Below are positions 45,581-58,244 of a stretch of 64,000 bases of DNA, piece by piece. Made by a program: the position numbers and the translations under genes. Position 1 is the first letter of the stretch, and every line of letters begins with the position of its first letter. The notes beneath the pieces were generated by a model. That model saw nothing but the letters and a program-made list of their open reading frames with translations. It did no database searches and was not told the DNA's origin. Origin of the DNA: Chamaecyparis obtusa (lineage: Eukaryota > Streptophyta > Pinopsida > Cupressales > Cupressaceae); assembly GCA_027943335.1 (NCBI GenBank), contig BSBK01006022.1, forward strand, positions 930,001 through 994,000, given 5' to 3'.

Positions 45581-48329
45581 TCATTGTGCCTAATGTTTTA
45601 ATAGATGTTTATCTTATTGATGCCCTTTCCCAAAATTATTAATGAGAGATTAGAACTATGGTGAGAATAGATGGCCACCCACTTCTAGTCATCACAAGGT
45701 CATGTATTGTAGAATATTTTGGTTTGAATTCACATGAACTTACCAAGGTTGATAGGGAATAGTCCCTGATATATTATGAATGAGTGGTGAGAAGCATGGG
45801 ACTATGAGAGGTCACCTATTTCATGAGGAGAGGAGAAAACAATAGAACAATAAAATTAAATAATAAGGGCCCATTTATCACAAAGGATTTCATGGAATTT
45901 TTCCAAAGAACATTTTGTGTTTGGTGTAAATTTTATGGTGACGATCACATAGAGAAAATCCCAATAGACTTGACATAGATGTATATGAGAATAAAAAACC
46001 CTAATATCAACATTGAGCTTGATTTTGAAACTAAGATAGAAAGGATCTTGCATAAGCAGATGGTTTAGTGGAAGACTAGAAGGACTTTTTAAAATTATTC
46101 TATATTGTTCCATTTGATTCTATTTCAAAATAGTAGTGTGTTTAGCCATTCAATGAAATTATCTACAATTGGTGGTCAAGGAAAGAGGATCCCAGTGCAA
46201 TTATGGTGTAGGATTTAGGATAAAAAAAATAGAGATTATAAATATATTAAATTCCATGATTCTGTTGTTGTATGGATACTCAGGGCAATTGTAGTGTAGG
46301 TGGAAAGGATTCCTTCCAGAATAGGGGCAGTTCTCAAACTATTGCAGTATAATCTAGATAAAGGCTGATACACTCATAATTTTTATGATTATTTCTTTAA
46401 AGGTGATCATACTCTCATTAGATTGTATGGATGTAAACATGCTCCTCACGAATTACCAATTATTGCATTAGAGAGGATTGCCTTTTTAGAATTTGTTTAG
46501 TAGATGTAGTTTGAAAAAGAAGTAAATCACCAACGAAGAAGGGATCATTCTTACCCCATGTGCTTAGGTATGCAAGATCGTCTATTGGTTGTGGTTCCCT
46601 TTCAAGTAGGTGCAAGACTATTTGAAGGAGTATAGGTTGAGATGGTGAGAGGATTTTTGACCCTAAGGGTCATATTAATTATTTTATAAGAGAATTTAAA
46701 CATCAGTTTGTTATTATGGAAAATATTACCTGTAATTGCACAAATCCTCAGGAGATTTTGTAGAGGTTGAATAAATCGAACAAATTGGAGAAAATAGAAG
46801 AGGAAGGGGTAATGAAGGGACATCCCCGTTTTCACCATGATCAAATTTATGAGGTAATGAGGATGGAATTATGTATCAGATATTTTGAAATTTTATATGG
46901 AAAATATACAAAAAGTGTTCAACAAGAGGTTGAGCCTCCTCCCAAAAAGCATGAAAAATTAATTATTCATGATTTAGACTCTGACAGTGTTTCTAAGTCT
47001 CCTCCTAAAAAATAGAAGGATGAGAAAGTTCCTATTGTACCATATGAAGAGTTAGAAGGAGAAGGAGAAATTGAAGAAGCTACAAGCACATTGAAGGCAT
47101 TTGGAAATGAGGAGGAAGTTAATTATCCTTCTTCTCCACTAATTTTTTAGGAAGAAATATATGGTTATAATGTTCAACTTCCTGATGAAGAGGAACCAAT
47201 TGACCTCACTAATGAAAGGGAGGCTATTTATGATAGGTTTGTTGAGGATGAAAATTTTATTCATGCACTAGAATTTAAAGATTTTTCTATTCAAATGAAG
47301 ATGAAAGACTTTGAAGAGAAGAAGCAACTTAGATTAATGGGACTTGATGAATCTAAGAATGAAGAAGTTGTTAATCAACTTCTCAGAGAAATGAATTTGG
47401 ATGAAGTAAATTGTACTTTAGATGAAGGTAGAAAAGTGATTCAGAAAAGTGATATCTTACTTGTTCCTGGTTCGTACCTTAAACATCTTTTCTTACTTGA
47501 CCAAGTTAGAAAGTAGGATGACCCTACATTTGTTGCAGAATTTGACACTAAGGAGAGGATTATTGGGTCACGATATAATCCTAAAACAAATAATTTGGCT
47601 ACATGGGAAAGTTTCAAGGGGCCTCATAAGCCAAAATTGATTGATATAATTAAAGGAGCTGATGGTAAGGTAGGTGTACAAACAATGAAAGATACTCACC
47701 CTCTAATAGTTTCTATAGAACTAATGCACAAAGAAATGTTTAACAAACACCAAGTTAAACATATGTAGGAAAAAATTGAGCAAGCACAAACTAGAGAAGT
47801 ATAGATGAATAAGGTTATAAATGAAATGTATCTTAGTAATGATGCTATGAAAAAATAATTGCAAGGGTTCAAGGGTAATAACCAGAGAGAATCTCCGGTA
47901 CTGTACATAAGGATGAGCCTTTTGTGCCTGTTGAAGTAAAAGTTGATAAACTATCAAAATAAGAAATTAATAAGACTATGGAAGAGAAGCTTGTGCAAGA
48001 AATTCCCAAGCATGTATTAAATACTTTAGAACAAGTGTTAGCATACAAAGTTGATTTGGTGAGTAATAAATGTGATGATGTATATAAAGGGTATCATAGT
48101 TCGACAAAAATGCTAGAAACATTTGTTAAACATAAGCCCTAATTACATGATCTCTCTAGAAGATGGAAGCCATCTCACTTCAACTTGATTAGACTTTGTG
48201 AAGTGACTAAAAGGGATCCAGATGAACCTTTTGAAATTAAGGAAACAAAGGAGATGATTGATATTATCACAAAAGAGATAAGTTATATTGAACAGGAAGA
48301 AGGACGAATAGCAGAGAAATTGTCTACTT
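45581..48329 (+). pseudogene. Gag-like gene of unknown family, central part
   Basis: Plus-strand coding sense with recognisable continuity but several frame changes: IDGHPLLVITRSCIVEYFGL (45667 on), FCVWCKFYGDDHIEKIPIDL, YKYIKFHDSVVVWILRAIV, a charged region 46767-47510 with PPPKKHEKLIIHDLDSDS, then RYNPKTNNLATWESFKGP. The stops I read are almost all TAG (47013, 47149, 47514, 47766 and more). Nothing resembles RT, protease or integrase. I know similar proteins only as uncharacterised products in plant repeats; a gag or capsid role is a guess. The three pieces together encode about 1100 residues. Confidence 0.5.
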
Positions 48330-49324
48330 TGTTGGCAATTTGGTTGAGTTGATTACATAGATGTTGTCATTATGGAAACATATGATCCACATGAAGATCG
48401 CACAGGTCAGAGAGCAAGTTGACAAAGCACATTGCAATTTTGTCTAAGTGTGAGACAGTATTTTTACCAGTGAACCTAGACACAATTTTTATTTGCGACA
48501 TTGACTGGAGTAAGTTCAGTGCTTGCGCACTTGAACATAGACTCTATGATGTCTATTGATCACCCATCTCAAAGTGCAAGTCGGTACGGCATGTATGAAA
48601 GAAGTTATGATAGTTTTACCGAAGACAGTGTCAAACCAACAGGACAAAATATGAAGACAAAACTAGTAAAGAGTTAAGGGATTATTTTGTTTATCAAAAT
48701 AATGACTTAACAATATAAAGGGATGACATCCTAGATGTTATCTCTTGGATAAAGCTATTGGTATAAATGTAATTGTAATTGTAGTAAGAACACAATAGTG
48801 TGGACAAGTGATATGATGCGAAGTATATGATGCATATGTAATAGCAATAGTGAAAGAGCAGCAAAGAGATATTGATGCAAGCAGTATAAGGTTATGTACC
48901 TTAACCTATTTTTATAATCAGTGTATATTGTACATTACTTGTTTGGGCAATGGGCTCATCTGGTAATCACATTTTGTACTACAACTCCTAACAGGGTTGA
49001 GGCTTCTAACAAGGCCTATAGTCCCTTAATCAGGACTGATACACTATATGTTTGTAATAGACTCCTAACAGGGTCAACATCCTTAACATGATACTTTTGA
49101 TTAGTGGATCTTTGTGGGTACCATCCCCACCATGGTTTTCCCTTGGCCAGGGTTTCCTCGAGAACAAATAATGTGTTATGAGTTCTTTATTGTTATGCAT
49201 GTTGTTTAGCTTCTTATGTTATGCATGTATAAAGATAATCTGTTATATCCATAATTGGGAAAAAGATAAAGTTTGTAGAATACTGATTCACCCCCCCCCC
49301 TCTCAGTATTCCCTATTTCTAACA
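48330..49324 (+). repeat. Solo copia LTR inside the gag-like gene
   Basis: 995 bp from TGTTGGCAATTTGG to TTTCTAACA, with a perfect TACTT target duplication at 48325-48329 and 49325-49329 and no internal element. It is therefore the product of LTR-LTR recombination. It shares the CTCCTAACAGGG motifs and the C-rich run before TCTCAGTATT with the copia LTR at 22838-23965, so it is a relative. A run of ten or more C lies near 49291. Confidence 0.85.
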
Positions 49325-49329
49325 TACTT

Positions 49330-49697
49330 TTCATACTATCAAACATCAGAAAATCCTAGAGTTCATTGATAAAGAGGCCCGTGTGAAGAGTTTGGAAGAC
49401 TGGAAGTTAGAATACAAGGACAAGGTCCCAAAAATTATTTCATATTTTAAAGAAGATAAATATTTTAATGTTTCTAAGTACAATATATCTCTTGATAGGA
49501 TAACTGTGTTAGAGAATAGGTTTTCAAAGTTCTTGGTTGAAGCAAGAGTGATTACAGAAAAGAGATGGAGGGATCATTTACTCAATATGCCAGATGCTTT
49601 AGATTATTATTGGCCAACTCATGCGCAAATTGCAGAATGGGTACATGAATACTTGAAGAGCATGTTCTCGAGGAAGAACAGGCTAGCGAAGAAATGA
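49330..49697 (+). pseudogene. Gag-like gene of unknown family, C-terminal piece
   Basis: Ends with TGA at 49695-49697. It is open from the LTR junction through LEFIDKEARVKSLEDWKLEY, FSKFLVEARVITEKRWRDHL and HAQIAEWVHEYLKS to a basic end (RKNRLAKK). Removing the solo LTR and one TACTT puts it in frame with AEKLST before 48329, which shows it is the end of the same gene. Confidence 0.55.
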
Positions 49698-50560
49698 AAA
49701 ATGAATCAGACCTTGGGATCAATGTTCCATAATTTTAATCATGTTGTTTCTTCAGTTATAATTATCTTTTAATGTTTTTGCAAACATGTTTTAAGTTATA
49801 GGTTGTTAGGAATTTTGTATAGTTATGAAGATGCACTATTGTAAATTATTTGAAGCTTTTTGCTTCTCCTTGTTTTCTATAAAGGAGAAACCAAGACTTT
49901 ATTTTAGATATATATAGAACGATAGCATAGCAACTAGATAGATGAACAAGATACTTAGATATATTGTACTCTATTTTTTGAAGAGATACAAAGATCAAGT
50001 TTCCTTTTTCTGCAATTGTGGTATGAAGTTAGTTTCTTGTTGAATTAGTCCTTTGTGATTATTAATTTTAGATAATCAATTACCATCTTTAAAACTTGTG
50101 TAAAGAGATTATTTGTCTTTCGCGTTAGTCTAAATATCAAGTGAGTGATGCAGGATGTGATGCTTATCCTATATGATTATACATGTATTCATTATGAGAT
50201 GGTACTAACATGTGATGTAGGATGTGATACTTGTTCTATATGAGCAATGTTCTATCATGATTTGTGCTAGAATTTGATATTATATGTATATGCTTATGGT
50301 GTACATGGTGATGTGACATGTGACATGTTGGTTATATATGCATAATATATGGATGTATATGATAATTTTATAATGGATTATATGGATGCACTTTATATTT
50401 TTTGAATGCTAATAATGTGATGTAATAATTATGAGACTAAAATAGAAGGATTTTGGTGAACGCAATAGAATGCATTAATGTGTCTAGATATAATGCAATT
50501 AAATACAATGGTTAATTAACATAAAAACCAAATGAAAAATGTAGTCTAATTAATCTCCAT
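49698..50560. other. Spacer, no gene
   Basis: AT-rich, with TATATGATG- and ATGTGATG-like short repeats between 50140 and 50420. No LTR matching the region left of 39279 was found. Confidence 0.5.
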
Positions 50561-50569
50561 GACCATCTT

Positions 50570-51540
50570 TTAGTTACCTCTCACTTTCCTGAATCTTCCT
50601 TTCCCCATCAAGTACTCCCCTTCGAATTTTTTAATGGAGTTGGGATCCCAAATATGATCTACATAGATCTTTGATGCGAACTTAGAAATATATTCAATAA
50701 TGTACACCATGGTTTGGTATACCATATATCCCTCCACCATACAACCCTTGAGATGGTCTCTATATCTAGCCAAAGCCTTAAAAAATTTCAAGTGCCTCTC
50801 AACCATCCACATTGACCTTGTGTGTACAAGTCCACACAATCCAATCTTCTCAACTTGGTGTATGAGGTAGTGTTCCTGTGCATTGAAAAATGTCGAAGGT
50901 AGACACTTTTTAATTTCACACATTAGACATGGAATTTTTCTCTTCCAATAATTTATATCTTCTTTATGAATTTATTTAGATGAAATCCATATACAAGTGA
51001 TTCATGGCACAAATATATTATTGAGATTTAAGAAAAACATACAATATATTACATAACAACTAAAACAAATGGAAAATATAAGATCTATACAATGAATTGA
51101 ACCACTAATTACCTCATGTATTTTCCAAGAGCATATAAAACTTGTTTGATATTTTTGTCAATTTTTTTTGGGAGAGATAGAGGTAGAACATACTACAACA
51201 ATTATAAAATGATATTTTCATTAATTTTCCAAAACTAATAAACATAAAACACTAAAAAGTACATATAGTGTGTATATATATATACTAGAATAATTACCTT
51301 AATGAAGGTATACCAACCATGTATTTTCATCCCTGACCTAAATTCACCTTTCTTTGTTATGGTATTGTTTATGTTTGCAACAAATCCTGTTGGAAATCAA
51401 AATTTTCATATGGCTTCTTTTATAACATTGCTTTTGAACAACCCCATAAAAGGCAATAATAATCATGCCATGGATTCTCCTAGAAATAGTATATTAGAAT
51501 TAATTATCATTTTCCATATCATGAAGTGCATTTAAATTGT
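50570..51540 (-). pseudogene. CACTA (En/Spm) transposase DUF4218 part
   Basis: Minus strand. A weak piece at 51450-51300 (TGFVANINNTITKKGEFRSG, KIHGWYT) is followed by a gap and then the open frame 50923-50570. This has KCLPSTFFNAQEHYLIHQV, GLVHTRSMWMVERHLKFFK and KGCMVEGYMVYQ, which match the DUF4218 pattern of TNP2 transposases (LP.SFFD...HL..HLV, W.YPFER, PEG.I.E.Y). The catalytic transposase domain that should precede it is not recognisable to the right. It is probably the same element as 37209-38600, in the right order on the same strand. Confidence 0.7.
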
Positions 51541-52043
51541 CAACCTAGGGACGTATACTTGAAATGGGACAACACGGTTTGTGCACTAAGTCTCTCATGG
51601 AGTCATTTTGCTTAAGCTACAGGAAAGAAAATTACACTATTGTTGCAGGAAAGTAAACACACACATCTACTAATGAAAATGGCGCTGACAACTATAACTT
51701 CAATCATAATCTATTTTGTCAACCCCAAAGCATTCATAATGATTATCGCTGCAAGTGTTGCAGGAACATACATAGTGTATAGTGCTATAGGAAAGAACAA
51801 TAAAATTGACTTGAACTATTGTAAATGCTCAAAAAACTTAATCTAATCTAATCCACCTTCCAAGTGGCCCCCCTTGGTCAGCTTCTACTAGCTACTATCA
51901 CAAAATGGAACTCAAAATCACTTCTTCATTGTATTTCTATAAAACTAATTACATTATCATGAGACAACACATGAAAATGGAAAAGTAACTTTTTTTTCAG
52001 ATTATAGCAATAATGCAACGACCTGACCAACTTTCTACCTAAC
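51541..52043. other. Spacer with four TGCAGGAAAG-like motifs
   Basis: Copies of a CTACAGGAAAGAA or TTGCAGGAAAGTA motif lie near 51619, 51643, 51757 and 51787. These might be subterminal repeats of the CACTA element, but no terminal CACTA end was found. Confidence 0.3.
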
Positions 52044-53273
52044 TGTAGACACCTAAAAAGCCATCTTATTAATTAAAAATATTTTAGTTAATGAAAGTCT
52101 TGATGACATCATCATTAATTAATTAATTAATTAATTAATTATTATTGTTTTTATCCTCATCTATCTTAATTAAATTCATTTAATTAAGGAATCCTTTATA
52201 AAAATATTTAAATCAAATTTAAATATTAATCCCTTCCAATTTATTAATTTATTAATTAATTTAATAAATTATTCTCAACGAAATCCCATTTAAATAAATT
52301 AAATATTTATTTAAAACCCCAAAACCCTAGATATTTTCTAGACTCTTCTAAACCTACCCTCTCATCCCTAATCACTCCCTAACCCCACTTAAGGGGTGAT
52401 TCCTAACCCTCTTCGCCTAAACCCTCTCCCTTTGACTCAAAGTCAACACCCTCATTAATGAGCCCTTAAGCCCTCATTAATGGCTCTTGCAGCCTCTTAA
52501 TGAAAGACCTATGTCTCTTCTTCGACCCTTGTCCCCTAGCACACTTCCCTAGTGTTGCTCACACATGTGTGAGCAACCCTTCATCCTTATCCCTTTGACC
52601 CTAAACCTTAACCCTTGGTCCTAAACCTTAACCCTTGATCCTAAACCCTGACCACCCTTCCTAACCCAAGCCTCTCCTCAAAATATATAAATAGTCCCCC
52701 TTCCAAGAGAAAATCACCAATTCACATATTTATTTCATAGCATTGTTATCATGTTAAATTGTATCTAGAATAGCATAATATATCTTAGAATTGATAGATT
52801 TCTTTCATATTTAATGCTTTGTAACTCATCTTAGATTAGTCTAAATGGATTAACATAGTTCATTGCAAGCACTTCTAAGAATTTTCATCTCATATCACAT
52901 CCATATTGAAGTTAAAATCAATATTGCATCTCATCTCTAGTTCTAGGATTTGTATTTCATTTCTTGCGCCCTTGGAACCCTAGGGGCAAAACAAGTTCCC
53001 TATGCCTGATTTTGTGCCACTTTTGGGGTCTCCATGTCTTGCAAAAGATCCCAATCTTCCCTAATCTACATTAGGTATAGTTTTATTATGCTTGGAGAGA
53101 ACACCCACATCCCTCATAATTGAGCACACCAAATGGTGACTGGGTGCTCCTGTTTCAGCTCAATCTGAGGTGGACTGTGAATAGTTTTTCTATATGTTGA
53201 TGTATGTTATTATTATGAATAATGTTTGAATGTATTAGCATGCTCCTGACAAGTTAGGTTCACATCATCCACA
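52044..53273 (+). repeat. 5' LTR of the truncated Tat relative
   Basis: It begins TGTAGACACCTAAAAAG and ends near CATCCACA before the decayed primer site (53277-53294). It has a TTAATTAA tract (52110-52145) and a TATATAAATA box at 52684-52693, both in the same order as in the LTR at 2039-3471. Confidence 0.7.
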
Positions 53274-53276
53274 TTT

Positions 53277-53294
53277 TTTCATGCCTAGTAGGAC
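53277..53294 (+). promoter_or_regulatory. Decayed primer-binding site
   Basis: TTTCATGCCTAGTAGGAC matches TGGCACGCCCGGTGGGAC at 12 of 18 bases. Four of the six differences are C-to-T or G-to-A. Confidence 0.55.
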
Positions 53295-53382
53295 CCCCAC
53301 CTTGCTTTTCAACTGCTTTTTTAGGGTTTTTTTAAAGTAAAAATTCACTTTTCTGAAGATCTCTTACGACCCTGTGAGAATC

Positions 53383-53571
53383 CTCGTACGAGTAAACATA
53401 TATGGCCCTATTTACTCATATGAGAACCCTTGTCTTCTCATACAAGACTATGTACTAACTCGTATGAGATATTCTGCAAGTCATTCTAGCCTTTTGCATC
53501 CCATCTGGCCCTGTTTGCTCATATGAGGAGTCAGGTACACTCATATGAGGCTTGGTCCTTACTCATATGAG
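53383..53571. repeat. Leader array of CTCATATGAG palindromes
   Basis: Perfect palindromes CTCATATGAG at 53415, 53518, 53540 and 53562 and CTCGTACGAG at 53383, plus near copies at 53437 and 53459. The last three are exactly 22 bp apart. They lie just after the primer site, where the Tat element has its 21-bp array. Confidence 0.75.
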
Positions 53572-55419
53572 TAAACACCATAAAATACCCTACCCTATTT
53601 AATCATATGGGAAACAAGGGGCATGTTTAAGGCCTTAATCTTGGGTTTGTTTGATCTTTCTCTTTCATTTGGGCTTCCTAGTGTCCCTAATCTTGAAAAT
53701 TGCAGGATCTAACTTGGTTTTTGCAGGTCATCCTTGGAGAGAAATTTGGTCATCAAAACATCAAATTCCTAAAGCCTACTAATCTCATTTTTTGTTTAGG
53801 GACAAAGGCACCCTTCATTTAAGCTTAAAATAAAAAAATCCAATCTCGAATACATACAGCTAATTAAACAACTCAATAAAATATGTATTTATGATGTTTT
53901 AGTTATTTGCAGTTTCAAAGGTCTTCAGAGCACTTCTAGGCCCATCGTCCAACCAGGAGTCTTGAACTCTTGAAATTTTCCTCTAGATAATTGGATTATC
54001 TTTCCAACGGTGTAAGCAAAGTGTCTTTTCGAGCTATGTGTAGAAAGTTATGCCTTCTACAAGTGGGCATAAATTTCAAAGTAGATTTTCATTATTTAGC
54101 TTTTATTCTAATCAATTTGGGCTCTAAAAAGAACAACATCAAGTTTTGAGTGCATAATCAAAATGAACAAAACAATCAACACTTCAAACATTTTGGTGTT
54201 TAAAAGGAACAAAAATACAATCTTGAGTGACTAAGGGAAAGAACAATCTAAAGCAAAAACTCAAACTTCTTTTTTGACTTAAAATTGAATGCAAATCCAA
54301 AATCTTGAATGCCAAATGGAATGAACCAATCAAAGTTAAGCTATTTCATTTGAGTTCTAAGCACATTCAATCTTGAGTGCACTATAGAAGTTTGGAGCAA
54401 TCTCAATCACAAGAACTTCATTTTGGGCTCTAAAAAGAATCAAAAAATTAAATCGCAAATGCTAAATGATAAAACTCTTGCAACCTTTCAAAATCTTTTT
54501 TGTTTCAAGGGAATGAACTCTACATCCTAATCATGTGTGCTTGAAGGTCATAGCATAATGAACACTTAATCAATTTGGGAAATGAACTTTACATGATGTA
54601 TTATTAGGAGTTTTCAAAAATTCTGCAAAAGCCCATTTAATCAAAGTGACATAAAATAATTAATCTAGGACAAGTTCAAATTTGTTTTACTTCTAGCAAG
54701 GCCTATCCAGAGAGAAAAGCACTTCCTCTTTGCAGAACAACCTCAAACCGGTATTTTCCTAATTGGTATAGAAACAAAGCACTGAGAAAACTCTCATTTC
54801 ATCCCCTCAAGATTGGGCGATGTCTGTTGATGGTATCTTGAGGTAGGTGAATATCCCTACTATTTCGGCATGGTCAACTAGGCTCTTAAGTGAGTCATGT
54901 GCATACAAACCAATTGGGAGGATGCCACAGACCTTATCAGACACCTATTAATTAGAAGCTTCCTAATCTACCCCCGAAGGTATCATAATCATTGTGCAAG
55001 GACCGATCCAAGTGGTTTCCCAGATCACCTCAAGATTACTCACCATCTGTATTCCTTTGGGATACTAAGTTGTGAGAAATAATTGTGATACTAGCCTGTC
55101 ATTAGGTAGTTCTTGATTGATGTGTTTTTGAAGTTTCAGACCCAGTGAAAAACATTTGTTGAACATACACATTTCCAAAAAGCATTATTAAATTCTCTCT
55201 TATCATCATTGCTCGTATCCCGCAAAGTTTCCTTGTCCTTTGTTGGGGGTGCTTTTAGAATATCTATTGAGTCTTTGGTCCTTTTCCATTTCGAGAAAAA
55301 TCAAACAGAAAGCTAAAATCAGATTTATCCAAAATTCTTTCAAAACCAAAGAGCTCTCACAAATCAATTGTTCCAACACATTGCTCAATCCAAATCCAAT
55401 TGCCAAATCCTTTCAAGCT

Positions 55420-55654
55420 ATGCCCAATTCAACCAAACACAAGAAAGACAAGTTACCCAACTCTCGTGTCTATTAGAAGAAGAAAGTTGCAGAAAGGGAT
55501 CTAAAAGATGACCAATCTTCCCTAAACGTAATAAAAAAAGAGAACAAGTATTAGGAGAAGCTAGAAAAACATGGGGTGTAACACAAGAATCAAACAGTTT
55601 GCAGCCCGATTTTAGGTCAATCGTCGATTTGTTAACCTAGAGAGTGAAGACTAG
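55420..55654 (+). pseudogene. Leader ORF counterpart, decayed
   Basis: Starts ATGCCCAATTCAACC. Similar in sequence to 5093-5326 at both ends (KHKKDKLPNS; RIKQFAARF; FVNLESED then TAG), with stops and one frame change in between. Function unknown. Confidence 0.4.
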
Positions 55655-56459
55655 TTTGGCTTGTCACATATCCATATCTCTTTTAGAATCTCACATCCTA
55701 TCTCGGCATGCTTGCATCCTAAATCATGCTTAGTTGCATCCTTGTATCATCATTCATCCTAGTTGCATCCTTGCATCATAGATCATTAGCCTAGTTGCAT
55801 CCTTGCATCCATAGGTCACCCTCCTAGTTGCATCATAGATCATCCTTGTAGTTGCATTTAGGTCATCCTCTTTAGAGTAGCCTCATTTGGTCATCCTCCA
55901 TCATCCTTGATCCAAATCCATCATCCTTAATCCTTGATCCAAATACAAGCATCCTTAAAAAAAATCAAGTTATCAAATCATCCACTTAGTGTCACATCCT
56001 TTGAGTTTCTCAATCCTTATCCTAAATCAGAATGATCTCAGCACTACCCTTTGACTAAGCATTGTCTAGGGCATCTTGTACTTATCTTTCTAGGCCTCAT
56101 CATTTCGAGCAAGAGATCGACATACATTGACAAGGATCCTATCTTCTGAAGATCATTAGTCTATCTTAGGTTGACAATCCTATCCTCTTTGATCCTACAT
56201 AAGGAAGCAACAACTCATTTCCAACACTTAGTAATCCTCCACCGTCCTCATCATCCTAATCTAGATCAACATCTCACCATCCTTCAAATCATCCAAGTCA
56301 TCCAAATCCTTGCATCTTATCCTTAGGTTTTCATAGGCTTATCCTATCCACCATCCTTAGAGTTCCCTTAGCAGCATCTCACATTCACCCATCATTGCAT
56401 CTTCATCCTTAGGTCTGCATTTCATGCCTGTCGAGACACAAGCCAGGAAGAGAAAGAAT

Positions 56460-58244
56460 ATGGATCACCACTTAGCCACTAGTTCACTTGATCCCAACGA
56501 TCCTAACAGCATGATGGTGACCTATGATCTGCAACCCCCATAGGTCGAGAATGTGTGGGAAGATCCAACTAAAACACCCACTTCATTCTCCATGGAAGCG
56601 TTCATGATCCATCCAAGGCATGCACAAATGGTGAGTGCAATCATCAATCAGAATCATCGGACTATATTGGAAAACTACGCTCAAAAGGGTACTTCCATTC
56701 CATCACATCTCCAACCCTTCAGCCCTACAAAACCCATCCATATCCCTGTTGATGCCTATTCTCCCATCATCCAATAAATCCATGACCCCAACTTGCAAAT
56801 ATCTCAGGTAGCCTCACCTATCCCCCATCTCTTGCAATCTAGTTCCACAAATCCCATAGCACAAGCAATAGCACAATCCACTCCATTTTCCATCATGGGC
56901 ACACCACCATCATCTACAACATTTTAAGTCGCCACTCAGGCACAAAGCTTTGCACAAACTCAACCTCCACCTCCCAAGCAAGCTACAACCCAAATAGTTC
57001 CTCCACCTTTCATGGGCCGAACCTCCTCATCAACACCATATTTTCTAGGGGCAACACAATTGTTTCCCTCTTTCACCCAACAAGCTTTCACATCAGTACC
57101 ATCCTTCCTAGGAGAAACACAATCGTTTCCCTCCTTCACTCAACAAGCTTCCACCTCAACACCATCCTTCCAAGGGGAAACACAAGTTTCTCCTCCCCCT
57201 TCTCAGCAAGCTTTCACCCAAGCCTTTGTTCCACCCATCACTTAGCTAGCTTCTACCTACATTCGTCCTCCACCTTTTATCACCAACACACAAGCCCAAC
57301 ACGTTGCTTTCACAATAGGAATGCCCTTTGTGGGATCCCAAAACCCATCATCTAAATCCCAAAATCCCACTATCATATTTGCATTCCCAAAATCCTCCAC
57401 ATGGCAATCCACAGCAAGAACATGCTCTTCTTGGGGCCTCACCCAAGCCCAAATGCATACCTTGGGAATACAAACCCAATCACACATATCTATTCCCACA
57501 AACCCACAAGCAACCTTCCCTCACGCAAGACAACAACAATCATCGCAACCTTCGCCAGCTACATCTTTTCTCTCATATACCAACTATCTATCCATGCCAC
57601 CTGCTGCTTCTCAAGCCGTACCACCACCACAACAATAGAGTTCCACCCATCTTTCCAGCTTCCTCATGCAACCACCCCCTACCACTAGCTTCCAACCAGC
57701 CACTCCACCCCTCAGAAATGCAAGAATGCATCCCACTTACATCACCCCAGCCCAAAGCCAAGCGCATCAAGGCCCATCCTATGAGCAAGCTACCCCATTT
57801 CACCAATCTCCTCCACAACAATAGTATTTCCCAGCGCAACAACAACAACATCCCATCATCCCCCAGTAGCAACAAGAAACTCTGTATCCTACACAACAAT
57901 ACACCCCTACACCTCAACAATAATATCCTCCCCAATAGCCATCACCCCAAAATCCATCTCAATCCGCCTATCTTGCTGGGCAATCTCCATATCCAACCCC
58001 ACAATATCCTCTGCAAAACCATCCATATTCACCAACACCATCAGATCCTTTCTTGATGGGAGTACCCACTCCAACGCCAATCAACATAGAATGAGGAGAA
58101 ATGAAGAACACTCTCAAGGAGCTCAGAGCTGGAACAAAGACCAAAGCTTTCAAATTCGAAGAGGTTTGTCCCTATCCTTTTGATAGGTCTATCACATCAT
58201 TCTCCTTTGCCAAACACTTTGAGACTCCTAAATTCAACACCTTG
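56460..58244 (+). pseudogene. Gag of the truncated Tat relative
   Basis: Starts ATGGATCACCACTTAGC at 56460. It has a long P/Q/S-rich part with three imperfect 60-66-bp repeats at 57040-57230 (LGATQLFPSFTQQAFT, LGETQSFPSFTQQAST, QGETQVSPPPSQQAFT). The start of the capsid-adjacent region follows (MKNTLKELRAGTKTKAFKFE at 58101; ETPKFN near 58230), corresponding to 7700-7830 of the other element. Stops are frequent, and similarity ends at about 58244. Confidence 0.7.

Larger units (their letters stand above)
52044..58244 (+). mobile_element. Truncated, older relative of the Tat element
   Basis: It has the same plan as 2039-17380: LTR 52044-53273 starting TGTAGACACC, decayed primer site, leader with repeats, leader ORF, P/Q-rich gag. 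The gag similarity stops abruptly at about 58244 within the capsid domain. No pol and no second LTR are seen. Many stops and AT-ward changes show it is much older than the other copy. Confidence 0.8.

Noticed and set aside
48362..49324. Solo LTR start at 48362 (TGTTGTCATTATGG)
   Set aside because: It gives no matching target duplication; the start at 48330 gives a perfect TACTT pair and restores the reading frame.
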